Assembly (NCBI GenBank): GCA_022606425.2
Contig: JAHDVF020001306.1
Coordinates: forward strand, 94,422-158,421
Direction: 5' to 3'
DNA: 64,000 bases
Source of the DNA: Lepidostoma basale
Lineage: Eukaryota; Arthropoda; Insecta; Trichoptera; Lepidostomatidae
Part shown: positions 31,366 through 43,375 of the stretch, one piece after another
How positions within the stretch are numbered: position 1 is the stretch's first letter
Layout of the letters: each line of letters opens with the position of its first letter
Translations under genes and position numbers: made by a program
Notes under the pieces: model-generated
What the model was told of the DNA's origin: nothing
The model's input: the letters and a program-made list of their open reading frames with translations, nothing else
Database searches by the model: none

Positions 31366-32172
31366 TTCTTCTTCTTCTTCTTCCTCAGCCTATTCCCGTC
31401 CACTACTGGACAAAGGCCTCCTCCATTTGCTTCCATGTCATTCTGTTCTGTGCAGACTGCATCCAGGTTATTCCGACATGTCTGTTTAGATCATCCTTCC
31501 ACCGTAGTTGCGGTCGCCCTGCACTTCTCTTCGCCGTCCACGGTCTCCAAGTCAGCAGTCTTCTTGTCCACTTTTCATCTGGGCTTCTGGCTACGTGACC
31601 CGCACATTGCCATTTTAGAGTCGCCACCCGGTGGATGATGTCAGTGACCTATGTTTGGACACTTTTTTTTCGGCACTTTTTTTGGACAATGTAACAGTTT
31701 CAAGACCATAAGTACCAACTGGCAGAACGCAGTCTTCATAGAATTTTCGTTTCAGGTTGATCGGTATTTTCCGGTTTTTAAGGATGTAGCTCAGGTTTCC
31801 GAAAGCTGCCCAGCTTAGTCCAATTCTTCTTTTTAGCTCTGCGGTCTGGTTATCTCGGCCCAATCGAATATTGTGTCCCAGGTAGATATATTCTTGGACA
31901 TTCTCGATTCTGTTGCCGTCCACGTTGATTTCAAGCCTTTCCGTGCCCATCACCTTGGTCTTTGCCAGGTTCATATTCAAACCTACATATTTGGAGACAT
32001 CGTTCAGTTCTTTCAGCATTTCAGCTACTTCCTCCGGAGTGTTGCTCACGAGTACGATGTCGTCGGCAAAGCGTAGATGGTTTAAATACTTCCCATCAAC
32101 ACGGATTCCTTTAGTTTCCCAGTTCAGATTTTTCAAGATGTGTTCGAGGGCTAATGTGAATAGTTTTGGGGA
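31366..32172 (-). pseudogene. LINE RT fragment retaining FADD
   Basis: The minus strand starts (32172) LFTLALEHILKNLNWETKGI. It continues LNHLRFADDIVLVSNTPEEV with the catalytic FADD at 32070-32059, then YVGLNMNLAKTKVM, RIENVQEYIYLGHNI, AAFGNLSYILKNRKIPINLK, YEDCVLPVGTYGLETVTLSK. After KSAEK about 40 codons are deleted and the frame shifts. It resumes VATLKWQCAGHVARSPDEKW, GRPQLRWKDDLNRHVGITW, MTWKQMEEAFVQ. It ends in a (GAA)n tail (31366-31385 on the plus strand as TTC). The fullest copy of this family; a shorter one is at 16779-17185. 5'-truncated. Confidence 0.88.
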
Positions 32173-32204
32173 TATTCATATTTGGGGATATGTGGCATTA
32201 ATAA

Positions 32205-32395
32205 AAATAAATTTGAACACTTTTGTTTTGTTTTTTCACAATATTACTTTGTTTCATCGAACCAACCAGTTTTGCTCCAGCCGGAGCTTCGTTAAGGTTA
32301 CAATTTTTTTTGTAACCCTGACGAAGCTCCGGCGGAAGGGAATGGTCCGATAAAATAAAATAAAGTGGTGTAAAAACACAATTAAAGTGTTTTAA
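32205..32395. repeat. Hammerhead-like foldback, family B
   Basis: Inverted pair. The minus-strand motif (32264-32297) reads CTTAACGA, A, GCTCCGGCTGGAGC (perfect 5-bp stem II), AAAA, CTGGTT. The plus-strand motif (32318-32348) reads CTGACGA, A, GCTCCGGCGGAAG, GGAA, TGGTCC. The arms share GTAACCYTRACGAAGCTCC and trail into AATAAAGTGGTGTAAAAACA. Each arm keeps a part of the core the other has lost. Confidence 0.65.
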
Positions 32396-33120
32396 ATTAT
32401 AAAAAAAGTTTATTATTTATTTGTTCGATCATTTATTTACATAATACGTTATCTCATAAAATTGACTACCTAGAGGGCGCACTAGAAAAAGATGACCGAA
32501 CAGTCTTCAGCTTTTTAAAAAATCTAATATTGCAAAGGTATTATAATATTGCATAGGTAAGAGAAAGATTAATCCATGCTAACGGATTTACAACGCTGAA
32601 AGAGTGATAGTTGAAAGTTGCTTTATAAGCTCTCGCGTAATATAAGTTGTTTTATTAATTTTCTAATGATAAGGGTTAACGTTGGCTTACCGTTGGCATG
32701 GGTGTCACGCAATATTTCAAAATGTACAATGGCGCTATCAGGTGTCTGAAATTTTAAGCACCGTCGTACAAAATTTACATTTTATTCGCTCCTGAATTCC
32801 GGTCAGTGATTTATTTATGTGTCAAAAATCTTTTTGGTGGTGAAAATGAATGTTGAAAATATTATTTGATTTATTTTTTCTTCTGGTCTTGGCGATGCTC
32901 GATCACCGGCGAATACAGACACCTTTTTAATTCATAATAAAATTGCTTATAAATAAATTTGTACATATTTTTTAAATGTGTAATTATTAGTATTACTATT
33001 GATAAAAATATAATAATTTATTATCTTACAAAATTATAAGCGATTATTTTTCACATGTCGTGTTTTATTCCTAAAATTATACTGCTTTTAGTTTAAACAT
33101 TATCTTAGTAACTGTTTAAT
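32396..33120. other. AT-rich DNA, nothing recognised
   Basis: No supported feature. Confidence 0.4.
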
Positions 33121-33370
33121 TGAAACATTGTTATAATATCACAATTGATTTAATTTCTATGAAATTGTCGCGACAGCTGTTTCCCTAACCAATTTTAGCA
33201 TCTTCAGGTGTAACAATTGTAACACCTGATGTTTCTAAATTGGTAAGCGAGACAGCTGTCGCTACAATTTTATTGAGATTCAATCATTTGTGATATTACG
33301 GGAATAAAAGGATTTCAATTAAACAGTTAATATATGTACAGGTATAATGTTGAAATATCAAAGTGCCAAA
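33121..33370. repeat. Hammerhead-like foldback, family A
   Basis: Inverted pair. A minus-strand motif is at 33172-33207; a plus-strand motif at 33226-33260 is degraded (CTGATG, then GAGA for GAAA, but CAGCTGTC is kept). Stem I can be traced in the plus arm: ATTGTA before and TACAAT after the motif pair, separated from the core by an internal loop. It trails into AATGTTGAAATATCAAAG and CCAAAACAATGG. Confidence 0.65.
33172..33207 (-). ncRNA. Candidate hammerhead ribozyme (family A, minus strand)
   Basis: Minus strand: CTGAAGA, extra T, stem II (G)CTAA/TTAG(G) around AATTGG, GAAA, CAGCTGTC. The core is complete and stem III ACAGCTGT is fully self-complementary. The base pair closing stem II next to the core is G-G. 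Confidence 0.6.
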
Positions 33371-33624
33371 ACAATGGATTACCCCTCGTAGTGTTTATTA
33401 TATTTTCGCCTTCACATTGTATTATTAAAACTTTTTATAAAATTGAAACACATTTTGTAATATAATAACACTGAATTTATATTAAGAAACTATACGTTTT
33501 TATTTATTAAAACAATACTTGTGTTAAGACAAAGAGTGTTAATATATTTTTTCCAATTTAAATAAATGTAATAATTTTCAATTTATTATAATAATAATCA
33601 ATAATATAACTTATGTTTTTAATT
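33371..33624. other. AT-rich DNA
   Basis: TTTTCGCCTTCACATTGTATT (33402-33422) echoes a block found in the elements at 35.7 and 53.3 kb; otherwise nothing. Confidence 0.35.
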
Positions 33625-33900
33625 GAAATTTCTTGGTAGAAGTTCATTTTAAATAATGAAAACAAAAAAATTTAATACAAAATTTCTTTATTATTATTAT
33701 ATGTATTTAGTGTGCTTCCACTTGTGTTTATGTTCGACCGGTTTCGGATGCTTGCTGCTATCTTCTGGGATGTAACCAGATCTAACCAGAAGATGGCAGC
33801 AAGCTGCCGATACCGGTCGAACATAAACACAAGTGAAAGCATACTAAATACACAATAATAAAGAAATTTTATATCATTTTTTGTTTTGTTTTCATTAATT
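33625..33900. repeat. Hammerhead-like foldback, family C
   Basis: Long inverted repeat with arms of ~110 bp (AATGAAAACAAAA … AAATTTCTTTATTATT … GTATTTAGTGTGCTTCCACT TGTGTTTATGTTCGACCGG). The centre is TGGGATGTAACCAGATCTAACC. The minus-strand motif 33735-33767 is CAGAAGA, T, AGCAGCAAGCATCC, GAAA, CCGGTC. The plus motif 33787-33818 is CAGAAGA, T, GGCAGC/GCTGCC (perfect), GATA, CCGGTC. Both have A where the core expects U4, and one also has GATA for GAAA. Confidence 0.75.
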
Positions 33901-34456
33901 AATTATATAATATTCAAGTTTATTTTCATGAAAAATAAAATTAACGCGTCAATTACGATCTGTTGTATTGAACAATAAGCTTTCTAGGTCATAATCGAAT
34001 TAATCAACATCGCATTGACTGACTCAATGAAAAATAAAATAAAATATGTCAACCCTAGCACAGTTTGGCCGATAACGAGTGTGGGTTGCCGAATGTGGGT
34101 TGTTCGAATGTGCAAAAACAAAGACAAATAAAAATGGCCCAAATTGATTGATAATGCTGAAGGTGACGATGTGATTCGGGTCACACTGAATAGTATTGCC
34201 ATTGTTTAGGGAACACCGGCATAACTATAAAAAAATACGTGACTTGATTTTATATTACTATGCAAATGTTGGTGTATTTCGATATCATTAGGAATCCCAA
34301 AATAACAGTCATATTTTTATACAAAACAGGTTAAAATGGCGGAATAGACTAACGAGGGGAGGGCATGACATAGGAAATTGACTTTGCGATGAGATTTTGT
34401 AGAATTGTAGTAAGAAACTTGAAACTTGAAACACTGCCAGAGAATGATCAAATGCT
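33901..34456. other. AT-rich DNA, nothing recognised
   Basis: No supported feature; GTGTGGGTTGTTCGAATGTG-type repeats near 34080-34110 are weak. Confidence 0.35.
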
Positions 34457-34895
34457 ATGTGTGGGTGCTATGGGTGTGAAACTTGGACCTTGAAAGTTAA
34501 CTTAATGAACAGACTGGAAGCATTTGAAATGTGGCTCCATCGCCGAATGCTCAGAGTTCCCTGGACAGACATGGTTACCAATACGGAAGTCCTGAGGCGA
34601 GCTAGAGTTGACAGGGAACTGTTATTAACTATCAAGGTTCGAACGATCTCACATCTGGGTCATATACTGCGTGGGGAAAAGTACCACCTTCTTCAACTGA
34701 TATTGGAGGGGAAAATTGAGGGACGCCGAGGGCCCGGAAGGAGACAAATGTTTTGGCTGCGAAACGTGATGGAGTGGACCGGCATCCGAAGTGTGGAGGA
34801 GCTGTTCCGAGCGGCGCAGGACAGGGATATGTTCGCCGAGGTGAACTCCAACGTTGGGGGGACCTTACAGGGCACTTGAAGAAGAAAAAGTAGTA
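34457..34895 (+). pseudogene. LINE C-terminal fragment (NRLEAFEMWLHRR type)
   Basis: Open for 140 codons to 34879: YGCETWTLKVNLMNRLEAFE, MWLHRRMLRVPWTDMVTNTE, HLGHILRGEKYHLLQLILEG, KIEGRRGPGRRQMFWLRNVM, SVEELFRAAQDRDMFAEV. This is the classic post-RT tail of a widespread animal LINE; 'YGCETWTL' is the end of the RT thumb region. The ending GAAGAAGAAAAAG is its tail. Upstream RT is absent. Overlapping minus-strand frames are shadows. Confidence 0.85.
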
Positions 34896-35505
34896 AGAAA
34901 GCGCAATAGCCAGCCAATTTCTAGAAAAAAAAGCCTTCAAAGTTTCCACCATTGCTTATAAATTATATTAGAAAATTCACAACTGGCGTCAACATTATTT
35001 ACGTGGCTGAGCGGATAAATTATCTTTCTTCTCTTTTCCGTTGGCTGGGTCTCCTATTCAAGTCCCTCGCCATGCTCTTGTTTTTTTTATTATTTCTAAT
35101 ATATAAGCAACGGTGAAAACATTGAAGGTGTTTTACTAAAAATTGGCTGACTGTGGTATTTTCTTATTTTGTCTATAGACAACTCTTAGGGGGAACTACA
35201 ATCTTGCAAAATCCCATTCCGAAGTCAATTTCCTATGTCGTGCCATTCCCTTGTAACTCACGGTGATGCTAAACCAAAAAGTAAACAATGGAAAAGAGCT
35301 TTATCAATTCGCAATTTGATCTGCTGTCGATGTATTATAAATTAAAAAGAAAATCATTTTTTCCTTTCAATTCGTAGAACGAGCATTATATTATATTAAT
35401 AATTTCTTTTATTTTCGTCATCACTTTGTGTTGTGAATTCACACATAATTTTTAATTAACATTGTATTTTCACAACATTTAAAATTTTACATTAATTGTT
35501 TGATT
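34896..35505. other. AT-rich DNA, nothing recognised
   Basis: No supported feature. CATCACTTTGTGTTGTGAATTC at 35420-35441 echoes the block seen at 35710 and 53345. Confidence 0.35.
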
Positions 35506-35509
35506 CGGA

Positions 35510-35682
35510 ACACTAATAAAATATCACAATATATTAATTTAATTTCTATGAAATTGTTGCGACAGCTATTTTTCTAACCAATGTAGGCATCATCAGGTAT
35601 TAAAGCAGTTGATTGTATAATAACACCTGATGATGCCAACGTTGGCTGGCGAAACAGCTGCATCAACGTTTTTAAATATAAT
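35510..35682. repeat. Hammerhead-like foldback, family A
   Basis: Inverted pair around 30 bp. The minus motif (35561-35596) has CTGATGA, T, GCCTAC…GGTTAG, AAAA for GAAA, TAGCTGTC. The plus motif (35627-35660) has CTGATGA, T, GCCAAC/GCTGGC (five of six pairs), GAAA, CAGCTG; then CATC replaces TC, so the cleavage position is lost. Minus flanks GAAATTGTTGCGACAGCT match the 33.16 kb copy. Confidence 0.7.
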
Positions 35683-35695
35683 TTATGATTTTCTT

Positions 35696-36080
35696 CTTTT
35701 CATATATTCGCCTTCACTTTGTGTTGTGGATTCTTATTTTTATGAATATAACTGCACTTAGCATTACAACACTTTATTTCACTTATCACAGACATATTTC
35801 GGTTTTAACATAACCTTTTTCAACGTACAAAATTTTTGTGTTAAAAAAATTGAACATTGATTTTTCAATGTGTACATTTTTTACATTAACTAACTAAATA
35901 ACTAACCAGTCTTACACCTATCACACTTTAACCGATGCGGCACTCCGTCTGATGTGTTGCGAACCTAGTCGCCACAAATATTTTTTCTATAACCGTTTGG
36001 TTATGTTATAACCGAATTATGTATATTATAGGTGAAATACAATGTCGTAATACTAAGTGCAGTTATACTCGTATTATATT
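35696..36080. repeat. Hammerhead-like foldback, family D-like, split by a retroelement tail
   Basis: The left arm contains TATTCGCCTTCACTTTGTGT, GAATATAACTGCACTTAGC, ACACTTTATTTCAC and GGTTTTAACATAACC. The right arm is its complement (GGTTATGTTATAACC … TAAGTGCAGTTATACTC). On the minus strand 35798-35835 reads TTGAAAAA, GGTT…AACC, GAAA, TATGTC, a decayed hammerhead layout. The loop carries a tail of the RTE-A-linked short element (35885-35975). Confidence 0.6.
35885..35975 (-). mobile_element. Degraded tail of the RTE-A-linked short retroelement
   Basis: Minus strand: GTGGCGACTAGGTTCGCAAC, ACATCAGACGGAGTGCCGCA, TCGGTTAAAGTGTGATAGG, then GGTTAGTTATTTAGTTAGTT. It matches 23450-23606 but has lost most of the common 3' block. 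Confidence 0.6.
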
Positions 36081-36998
36081 TATTCAAATGATTTTTGACA
36101 ACCAAAATAATGATACCAAGTTATCACTCTAGCAATATTTTTGGAAATTTATGAAAAATGTTCCTGAATATTCTGAAATATACAGTTTGTATTTGTATGA
36201 ATAATATACCTATATCGAATGGAATAAGACCGTACGCCCCTCAAAATAATTTTGTTTACAAGATTTTGGGTAGCACGTACGTAAATATGCTTGATTACAT
36301 TTTCTTTGAAATTCTTTTATTTAAGCTGAACTCGAGAGTGCTGGCAACGAAACTAGATGAAACATTCCGCTGAAACGCGAACATTTGAAAATGTTAACTG
36401 AAATATTAAAGAAATGCGTTAACCTAGTTGAGTTAAATTAAATATAAGTTAGGACGCTGAAGACTATATTCTAAATGCAAGTATTATTCTAATTTAATAT
36501 GTATACACGGTTCAATGTAAACAACAGATCTAATAAACAATCCATAAGCATCCGGTGTCTTGTTTCAATAGAGAGTATCGATGTCTTAAGAATCCCAAAG
36601 GGGTATTAATATCTTTCGAATTATTATTCTATTATTAATAACAACGCGCCTAACGCCTATCTACCTTCCATGAAAACATATTTGAAATATACGGAAAGTT
36701 TACGGTAATAAATCGTCTTTTCAGATAATTCAAGTTGCGAAATTTACGTAAAATGTAATTACGTACATGATTTGTGAAAATACGTGAACATGTTTTAAAT
36801 GATTTGTATTGAAAATTCACCACAGACAAAGAGAAATACGTTTATGGTATTATTAAGATTCTGTATTAAAAATTTATTTAACACAAGTTTATTTATAAAG
36901 AAAAAAAAACTATTCTTAATGTAATATGATAGTAATAAACTATCATTACCTGTTGGAAATAATAATTAGAATAATTTCAAACAGTGAAAATAAAATTT
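36081..36998. other. AT-rich DNA, nothing recognised
   Basis: No supported feature. Confidence 0.4.
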
Positions 36999-37380
36999 GT
37001 TTTTTTGAATGTATACAAATACTTGTAGACACCAGGCGTTGTCTAGCAATGTATGATAGTTGCGAAACCTTTCACATTGCATTAATAAAGATTTTCTGCT
37101 TAATGCTTACATATATTCTTAAAAGATGGCGCTAGTGTAGATTGAACTAAAAATGTGAAATGTGTCTCAACAAAGTAGCATATATACATTTTCCAAAAAT
37201 TTGTCAGAAGTGGTGGTCGTAAGAAGGGCGAAATGGATATGTTGTTGACATAAAACGATCGCTTAACCCAACCAATGACAGGTCGTAAGTCATGTAAACG
37301 CCTCGGCCACCATATTCTGTTTAAAAAAAAACAATTTTGATCTTCGTTTCTATTGAGATACAATTAATCCTTAAAAGTGA
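36999..37380 (-). repeat. Dispersed repeat X, copy 2
   Basis: TTTGAATGTATACAAATACT TGTAGACA (37007-37034) and the X body (37150-37365: GTGGTGGTCGTAAGAAGGG, TTAACCCAACCAATGACAGG, CCTCGGCCACCATATTCTG). Both parts recur together at 53.95-54.3 kb, so they probably belong to one element. The 87-codon minus frame is not conserved between copies. Confidence 0.65.
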
Positions 37381-37414
37381 AAATAAAAATTAAAAATAAT
37401 CAAAATATCCCCTA

Positions 37415-37600
37415 TAATATGAATTTAGTTTTATTCCGCTTCGTTTTAAGTTTCGACCGGTTACGGCAGCTCGCTGTCATCTTCTGATCAAGCCGCGACG
37501 AGCTGCCGAAACCGATTGAAACTAAAATTTTAAAGTGGAATAAAACTAAGTAATTACATATCATAAAGAAATTTTAATTTTATTTTTATTTTCAGTAACT
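37415..37600. repeat. Hammerhead-like foldback, family C
   Basis: Arms share TTTAGTTTTATTCCRCTT and AGTTTCGACCGGTT. The minus motif (37454-37486) is CAGAAGA, T, GACAGCGAGCTGCC, GTAA, CCGGTC. The plus motif (37484-37517) is CTGATCA, A, GC…GCTGCC, GAAA, CCGATT. The motifs overlap at the centre. Both are damaged. CTTCTACCAAAGAAATTTCA (37596-37616) matches the outer arm at 33625. Confidence 0.65.
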
Positions 37601-38588
<988 letters not shown>

Positions 38589-38589
38589 C

Positions 38590-38757
38590 TTCTGTAAGGG
38601 CATTTGTAGTAAACTTCTCCTAAACGGCTGGGCCGATTTTGATGAAATTTTTTGTGTGTATTTGAGTGGGTCCCTGAATGGTTCAGATTCACAATTTGAC
38701 TCGGTAGGTGGCGCTGCGATCTAGAAAAAAAATCGTTCTGGTCCGCTAGTATATAAT
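38590..38757 (+). repeat. Dispersed repeat Y, 3' part
   Basis: AAACGGCTGGGCCGATTTTG ATGAAATTTTTTGTGTGT … GGTAGGTGGCGCTGCGATCT … GGTCCGCTAGTATATAATAA. This is a frequently seen insect repeat segment, related in type to the 'AAAATCGGTCCAGCCGTTC' segment of the 57966-58615 copy. The neighbouring (TA)n may have grown from the TATATA often found beside such repeats. Confidence 0.55.
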
Positions 38758-39436
38758 AAAAATTACCATGTTTTATCAAACGAATGTTTTAGAATAACAA
38801 TTTAAAAAAATTACGTTTTAAAAATACGAAAATCAAATACATTAAATTTTCATAATACAAAATGCACGCAGGCATAATAAGTTCAAAGGAACTCAGGATA
38901 ATTAAAAGGTAAAAAGTCTCTTCAGAATTAATTTCCTAATTGCGATCTTAGAGCTAAATAGCCGACATAAAGTTTATATAATTCACTTTAGAAGGGACCA
39001 AAATAGCTAAATTGTCGCTAGCTGGTTTACCGTTGAGTGAACGAACGCGGCATTAGGTAGGTACCGGGTTAAGTATTTAAAGTCACCCATTTCATGTGTC
39101 ATATGGTCCGCGGGATAGTGAACTGCCAGTTGGAGAGACGATATAAAACCAGGAAGAACTTAATATATTTTTAAAAGTCCAGATTGCGAAAAACGTTTAC
39201 GCCAGACAAATCCCTTTTTTTAAAATTAATTATAAGAGCCTAAATGTTTATCCATGATTAGTTTTTTTAATCTGAAATAGCATCTTAATATATAATTCTT
39301 CGGCATATCAAGGAAATTAATCTAAATGAAGCATGTTTATAATTGATAAAATAATTTTGAAAATAATTATAAACGAGTTTATACACAAATTATTGATTTA
39401 TTATTTTAAAACGTTAGTTGAATGATGAGCTTGTTA
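38758..39436. other. AT-rich DNA, nothing recognised
   Basis: No supported feature. Confidence 0.4.
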
Positions 39437-39440
39437 TTAA

Positions 39441-39775
39441 CCGCCCTACCTTCAGGTAATTTTCCGAGAATTTTCCGATTTTCCGAGAAACGTGCAAAAA
39501 AGCGGATTTTTTAAAAATGAAATTTAATTATATATTAATTTTATTTTTTTAAATTACGAAACGTCAAATACTCGGCCGCACACTTCGCCTGCCCCTTGTA
39601 AAACTATCATATTTATGAAGACTTGTACTCAAGTGTTGTTGGCACACGCGCGTATCCCTAACAGTTTGTACATTTTAGGTACATCACTTTTTCTCAAGCG
39701 CGTACGTGATACGGGATAGCGCAGAATGGTACATTCAAAGTGAACGTATCACGTACGTTCAAATACGTAGGGTGG
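39441..39775 (+). mobile_element. TTAA-flanked MITE, uninterrupted copy
   Basis: TTAA at 39437-39440 and 39776-39779; ends CCGCCCTACC and GTAGGGTGG. 335 bp with no open frame. GCGCGTACGTGATACGGGAT and GAACGTATCACGTACGTTC near the right end form internal inverted repeats. The same element is at 13733-14157 in reverse. TTAA specificity points to a piggyBac-superfamily transposase supplied elsewhere. Confidence 0.82.
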
Positions 39776-39779
39776 TTAA

Positions 39780-40520
39780 AGCAAATAAAATCGAAGCCAT
39801 CTGTATTTTAGGTATATTTTTTATAAAATTTGGAATTATAGAATAATTGAGTGGTGATTGTAATTAAAAAAAAGTTTTTTTAGCATTTTATAAGGGTTAT
39901 TTCAATGTTCGATTTTCAAATGATATACGGAAAAGTATCAATAAAAATGTAATCAGATGTCGACCAACGGATCTGAAAAATGAAATATTCTTTAATAATT
40001 AAAAACAAAAACAATATTTATTTAAAAAAATTATGAATACGAATAACTTTATCAAAACTAACATTCAGCTACTAAAAACGATGTGTTTATATGTTGAAAA
40101 GATTATTTCTCTATTTATAGAAACTGATTGACGTCATAAAGTGCACTTTAAACATAAAATCATATTTCATTTCTTTGTTGATCAGACGAGGGGGATCGAC
40201 TTCTAACCCAAATAGGTCAAATAGATCAAACATGAAGTAATTGAGGGCGAAAAAAATAAACTGAATAAAGTCCGATACACCCCTCTGAGTGGGCGGTTAG
40301 AGATCCGGGGCTCGTTATACGAGTACTTTCACAGGGGACAAAAGACTTTGCCTTTTCCGTTCACTTAACAAAATTTGATACAATTTAATATAAAGACATT
40401 ACTCTTAGAAGCTGGTAAATGAACCACAATTTCAGATATTTTATTATATAACGCTCCAATTAATTTTGTATTTTCAATGTTTGAGTTATGTAACCTCCTG
40501 CTTGTATTCACGATATTTTA
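39780..40520. other. AT-rich DNA, nothing recognised
   Basis: No supported feature. Confidence 0.4.
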
Positions 40521-41075
40521 ATTACATTATTTATTATATATTTTTAAATTTTCATTTGTTCCAATGGAAATTTGAATAATTTCTTCAATATTATTTTAAA
40601 GTTCTTGCTGGTTATGTGCCTAATTACAGATAATTTAAAAAACGGTGGATACGTGTAACATAAATTAAATAAACACAAAAGTCCGGATCGTCCATATCAA
40701 CATGTGCAACATCGAAAAAAACATTATGTGTTATTACATTATGTGCTAAATTAAAAAAAACGACGGATTCGTGGAACATAAATTAAATAGACAATATTTG
40801 CACCATCTAAAAAGAACATTTTGTGTTAAATTATTTTTATTTTGTTATTTTATTTTATATTATTTGTTTTAGATTTATTTTGTGGGTGTTGGACGATCGA
40901 AGTGTGCGCGGGAGATGCCTATTGGTGGCGATGAGGTTCGCAACCCATCACATCGCGTCTCCCGCGGGGCGAACAGAGAAGGATGAAGTGCCGCATCAGT
41001 AAAAGTGTGACAGTTCATTCTTTCTGCCTACCCTTTCGGGGAGACTGCGTGATGGTTAGTTAGTTAGTTAGTAAT
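40521..41075 (+). mobile_element. RTE-A-linked short retroelement, copy 2
   Basis: Same block order as 23120-23606, ending GGGGAGACTGCGTGATGG and four GTTA-type repeats. It carries a partial internal duplication: ACGGTGGATACGTGTAACAT AAATTAAATA (about 40643) recurs as ACGGATTCGTGGAACATAAATT (about 40760), making it longer than its relatives. Confidence 0.78.
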
Positions 41076-41568
41076 AGCTTTATCTAATCTGATTTAACAC
41101 TAAACGAAAATGATTTAAATAAGATTTTAGCCAGACAATAAGAGTTGACATGAAATTTTGTATGTATAAATTACATTTAGCATGGAATCACATAATACTA
41201 ACATTTTGTAATGCAGTTGCAAATCTAAAAAATTCACCCCATTTTCCCAGTAAGGTTCGGAATTCAATGAAATTCGTTTACTTACTGTTTCTGAATACAA
41301 ACACGGTAAATGTTCCAGGGTTGGCGTAGGAGGGTAAGAATGTTTGCTCAAGCTGACCCATTATTGAGAGAAACGGAATCTGGATGTATAAATGCCAATA
41401 CTACATATGCTTGTATATAGAATTAAGTCTGGTTAGAGTTTCCAATAACTTTTACACGCAGTTTGCCAAAATGAAATATAAGACCTTGATTTCACCATTG
41501 AATGTAGTAAATTGAACAGAAAAGTGCAATACGAAGAAGTGTAAAGTTAATCAACATTTGTTATGTTT
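41076..41568. other. AT-rich DNA, nothing recognised
   Basis: No supported feature. Confidence 0.4.
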
Positions 41569-41576
41569 TGTTATAC

Positions 41577-42444
41577 TAGCGATCGGCAAACTGCGGTTCT
41601 CGAGCCAAATGTGGCTCCTTGGCTAATAAAATGGGGCTCTTCTACGAAGAGCATGTTAAGAAAACATTTTGTTTAAATTTTAATTTAATAGTATTTGAGC
41701 ACAAACATCAATCAGTCTTATTGAAGAGAATCTGGATTCGTGTAATAAAAAACTTAACAATCATACGTGATTTGCCGCTCAAATTAAACATGACGATGTT
41801 CGAAATTTTATAATAAAAATGTAATCATTATGAATACGATTAATAATTAACTAACTAAATAACCATCACGCCGTCTCCCCTAAGGGGTATGCAGAATGAA
41901 TGGACTGCCACACTTTTCATTCCTGACATATTTCGCTCGACTCCTCAACATTCATACATCGTGTCATGCACGCGCGTCGATTTCTCTGACTCCTCACATG
42001 GCCGACATTCAATATTTGATTTATTTGATCGTGCCACGTTTTTCTAGGTCTCCCTCTATTTCTGGTTCCATTTAAATCTTAAAATATATATTTTTTTTTA
42101 CCATTCTTTCTTCATTCATTCTTTCCATATGTCCAAACCATCTGAATTATCCTTTCATTATTTTGTTCATAACACCATCATTCGCACCGCATTAACTTCT
42201 TATATTTTCATTCGACACTCTATCATACAAGGAGTATCCACACATTCGTCTAAGAGATCTCATTTCTACTGCATTTATTCTACTTTCATCCTTCTTTTGC
42301 CAGTTCCATGCTACGATTAATACGATTAATACAATGAGTAAAATCTAGTATTATTCAGTGAACCTAGTTTTAAACGAATTAAAAAAACACAGGGTGTTTG
42401 TAAAGAAATTTGGGTCTTTTTACAAATGAGTTTGCCGATCGGTG
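41577..42444. mobile_element. hAT-type non-autonomous element with 8-bp duplication
   Basis: Left end TAGCGATCGGCAAACTGCGG; right end is its complement GAGTTTGCCGATCGGTG. The flanking 8-mers TGTTATAC (41569-41576) and TGTTCTAC (42445-42452) agree at 7 of 8. The 'GATCGGCAAACTGCGG…CTCGAGCCAAATGTGGCTC' start is typical of a hAT family in many animals. It is split by an RTE-A copy at 41847-42311; its own length is about 400 bp. Confidence 0.75.
41847..42311 (-). pseudogene. RTE-A copy inserted in a hAT element
   Basis: Minus strand runs from the (GTTA)n tail through the SAYP, RRNRRACMTR, GHMER and SVYDRV-type blocks to the 'NSIMRWKSSR' side (GGAACTGGCAAAAGAAGG at 42290-42310). TACGATTAATA directly repeats at 41835-41845 and about 42321-42331, a target-site duplication. 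Stops and frameshifts throughout. Confidence 0.75.
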
Positions 42445-42452
42445 TGTTCTAC

Positions 42453-43229
42453 AGTTTAAACAGTAGTAGAAGTAGAAGTCTCTTCCGATAAGACCATAAG
42501 CTTTGTAACAACGCGCACGAGTATACTCGTATATACTCGTACGTAGGTACATATTTACATTTCATATTCTTATGTACTAAGTTTCTAATGTACACATCTT
42601 TTAGTCCTAAATGGTCATATGAAATCTAATGGAAGATTTGATCTTATATAATCCTAACTGATAAGGTTATCAGATCTCTGATAAACGAGAAGAAAAAAAA
42701 TTGAATATTCTAAGGAAACTAGAAATTATTGTGATAAATATTCACTGCTAATTTAACACGTTTATATGTATAGGAACTCTAATATATTATTCAGATTAAA
42801 ATGGAATAAATCTGCATATAAGTTAGCACGTAAAATGATATTAGTCTATGAAAACCATGATTAAGATAAGGGTTGAATAAGGACACGGGCAAGGGTAACA
42901 AGGCATCATGCATATGTATGAATACGACTCAATATAAACTTGGTTATGTTGGGCTGTACGCTGAAGTTGGAAAATTATTTAGGTTAATAATGCATTTTTT
43001 TTAATTAATAAATAATGATAAGCATTTTTTTCGAGATAATCAGAAAATGGAAATAAAAAATCGAGTTTCTGATTTGTCTACTGAAAAGTTCCAGGGTTAC
43101 ATTAAAAAAAATGGGACGAAATTCAAAATTAATATATTAAAAAAACGGAGTTTAGAAAATGGGATACATACTCAAAATAATACGAATCTTTTAAATATTC
43201 TTGATAAATTTGCACGACACATCAATATC
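42453..43229. other. AT-rich DNA, nothing recognised
   Basis: TACTCGTATA occurs twice near 42520-42545. Nothing else supported. Confidence 0.4.
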
Positions 43230-43375
43230 ATACTAGAAGATAGCAGCGAGCTGTCTAAACCTTGTTGAAGCTAAAAATACATTACATATAGAGTCTGTCG
43301 ATGCCAGCAAGCCTGGCGAAACCGGTCTCTGTCCAAATAAAGACACAAGTGGAAGTAGAAAAATTGAAATGTGAA
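43230..43375 (+). repeat. Hammerhead-like element, family C, two direct motifs
   Basis: First motif 43233-43264: TAGAAGA, T, AGCAGCGAGCTGTC, TAAA, CCTTG (decayed). Second motif 43295-43327: CTGTCGA, T, GCCAG/CTGGC with loop CAAGC, GAAA, CCGGTC. Both are in the same orientation, about 62 bp apart. Then CAAATAAAGACACAAGTGGA AGTAG follows, the family C arm. Confidence 0.65.

Noticed and set aside
34632..34952. Minus-strand frames of 74 and 106 codons
   Set aside because: Shadows of the LINE C-terminal fragment on the plus strand.
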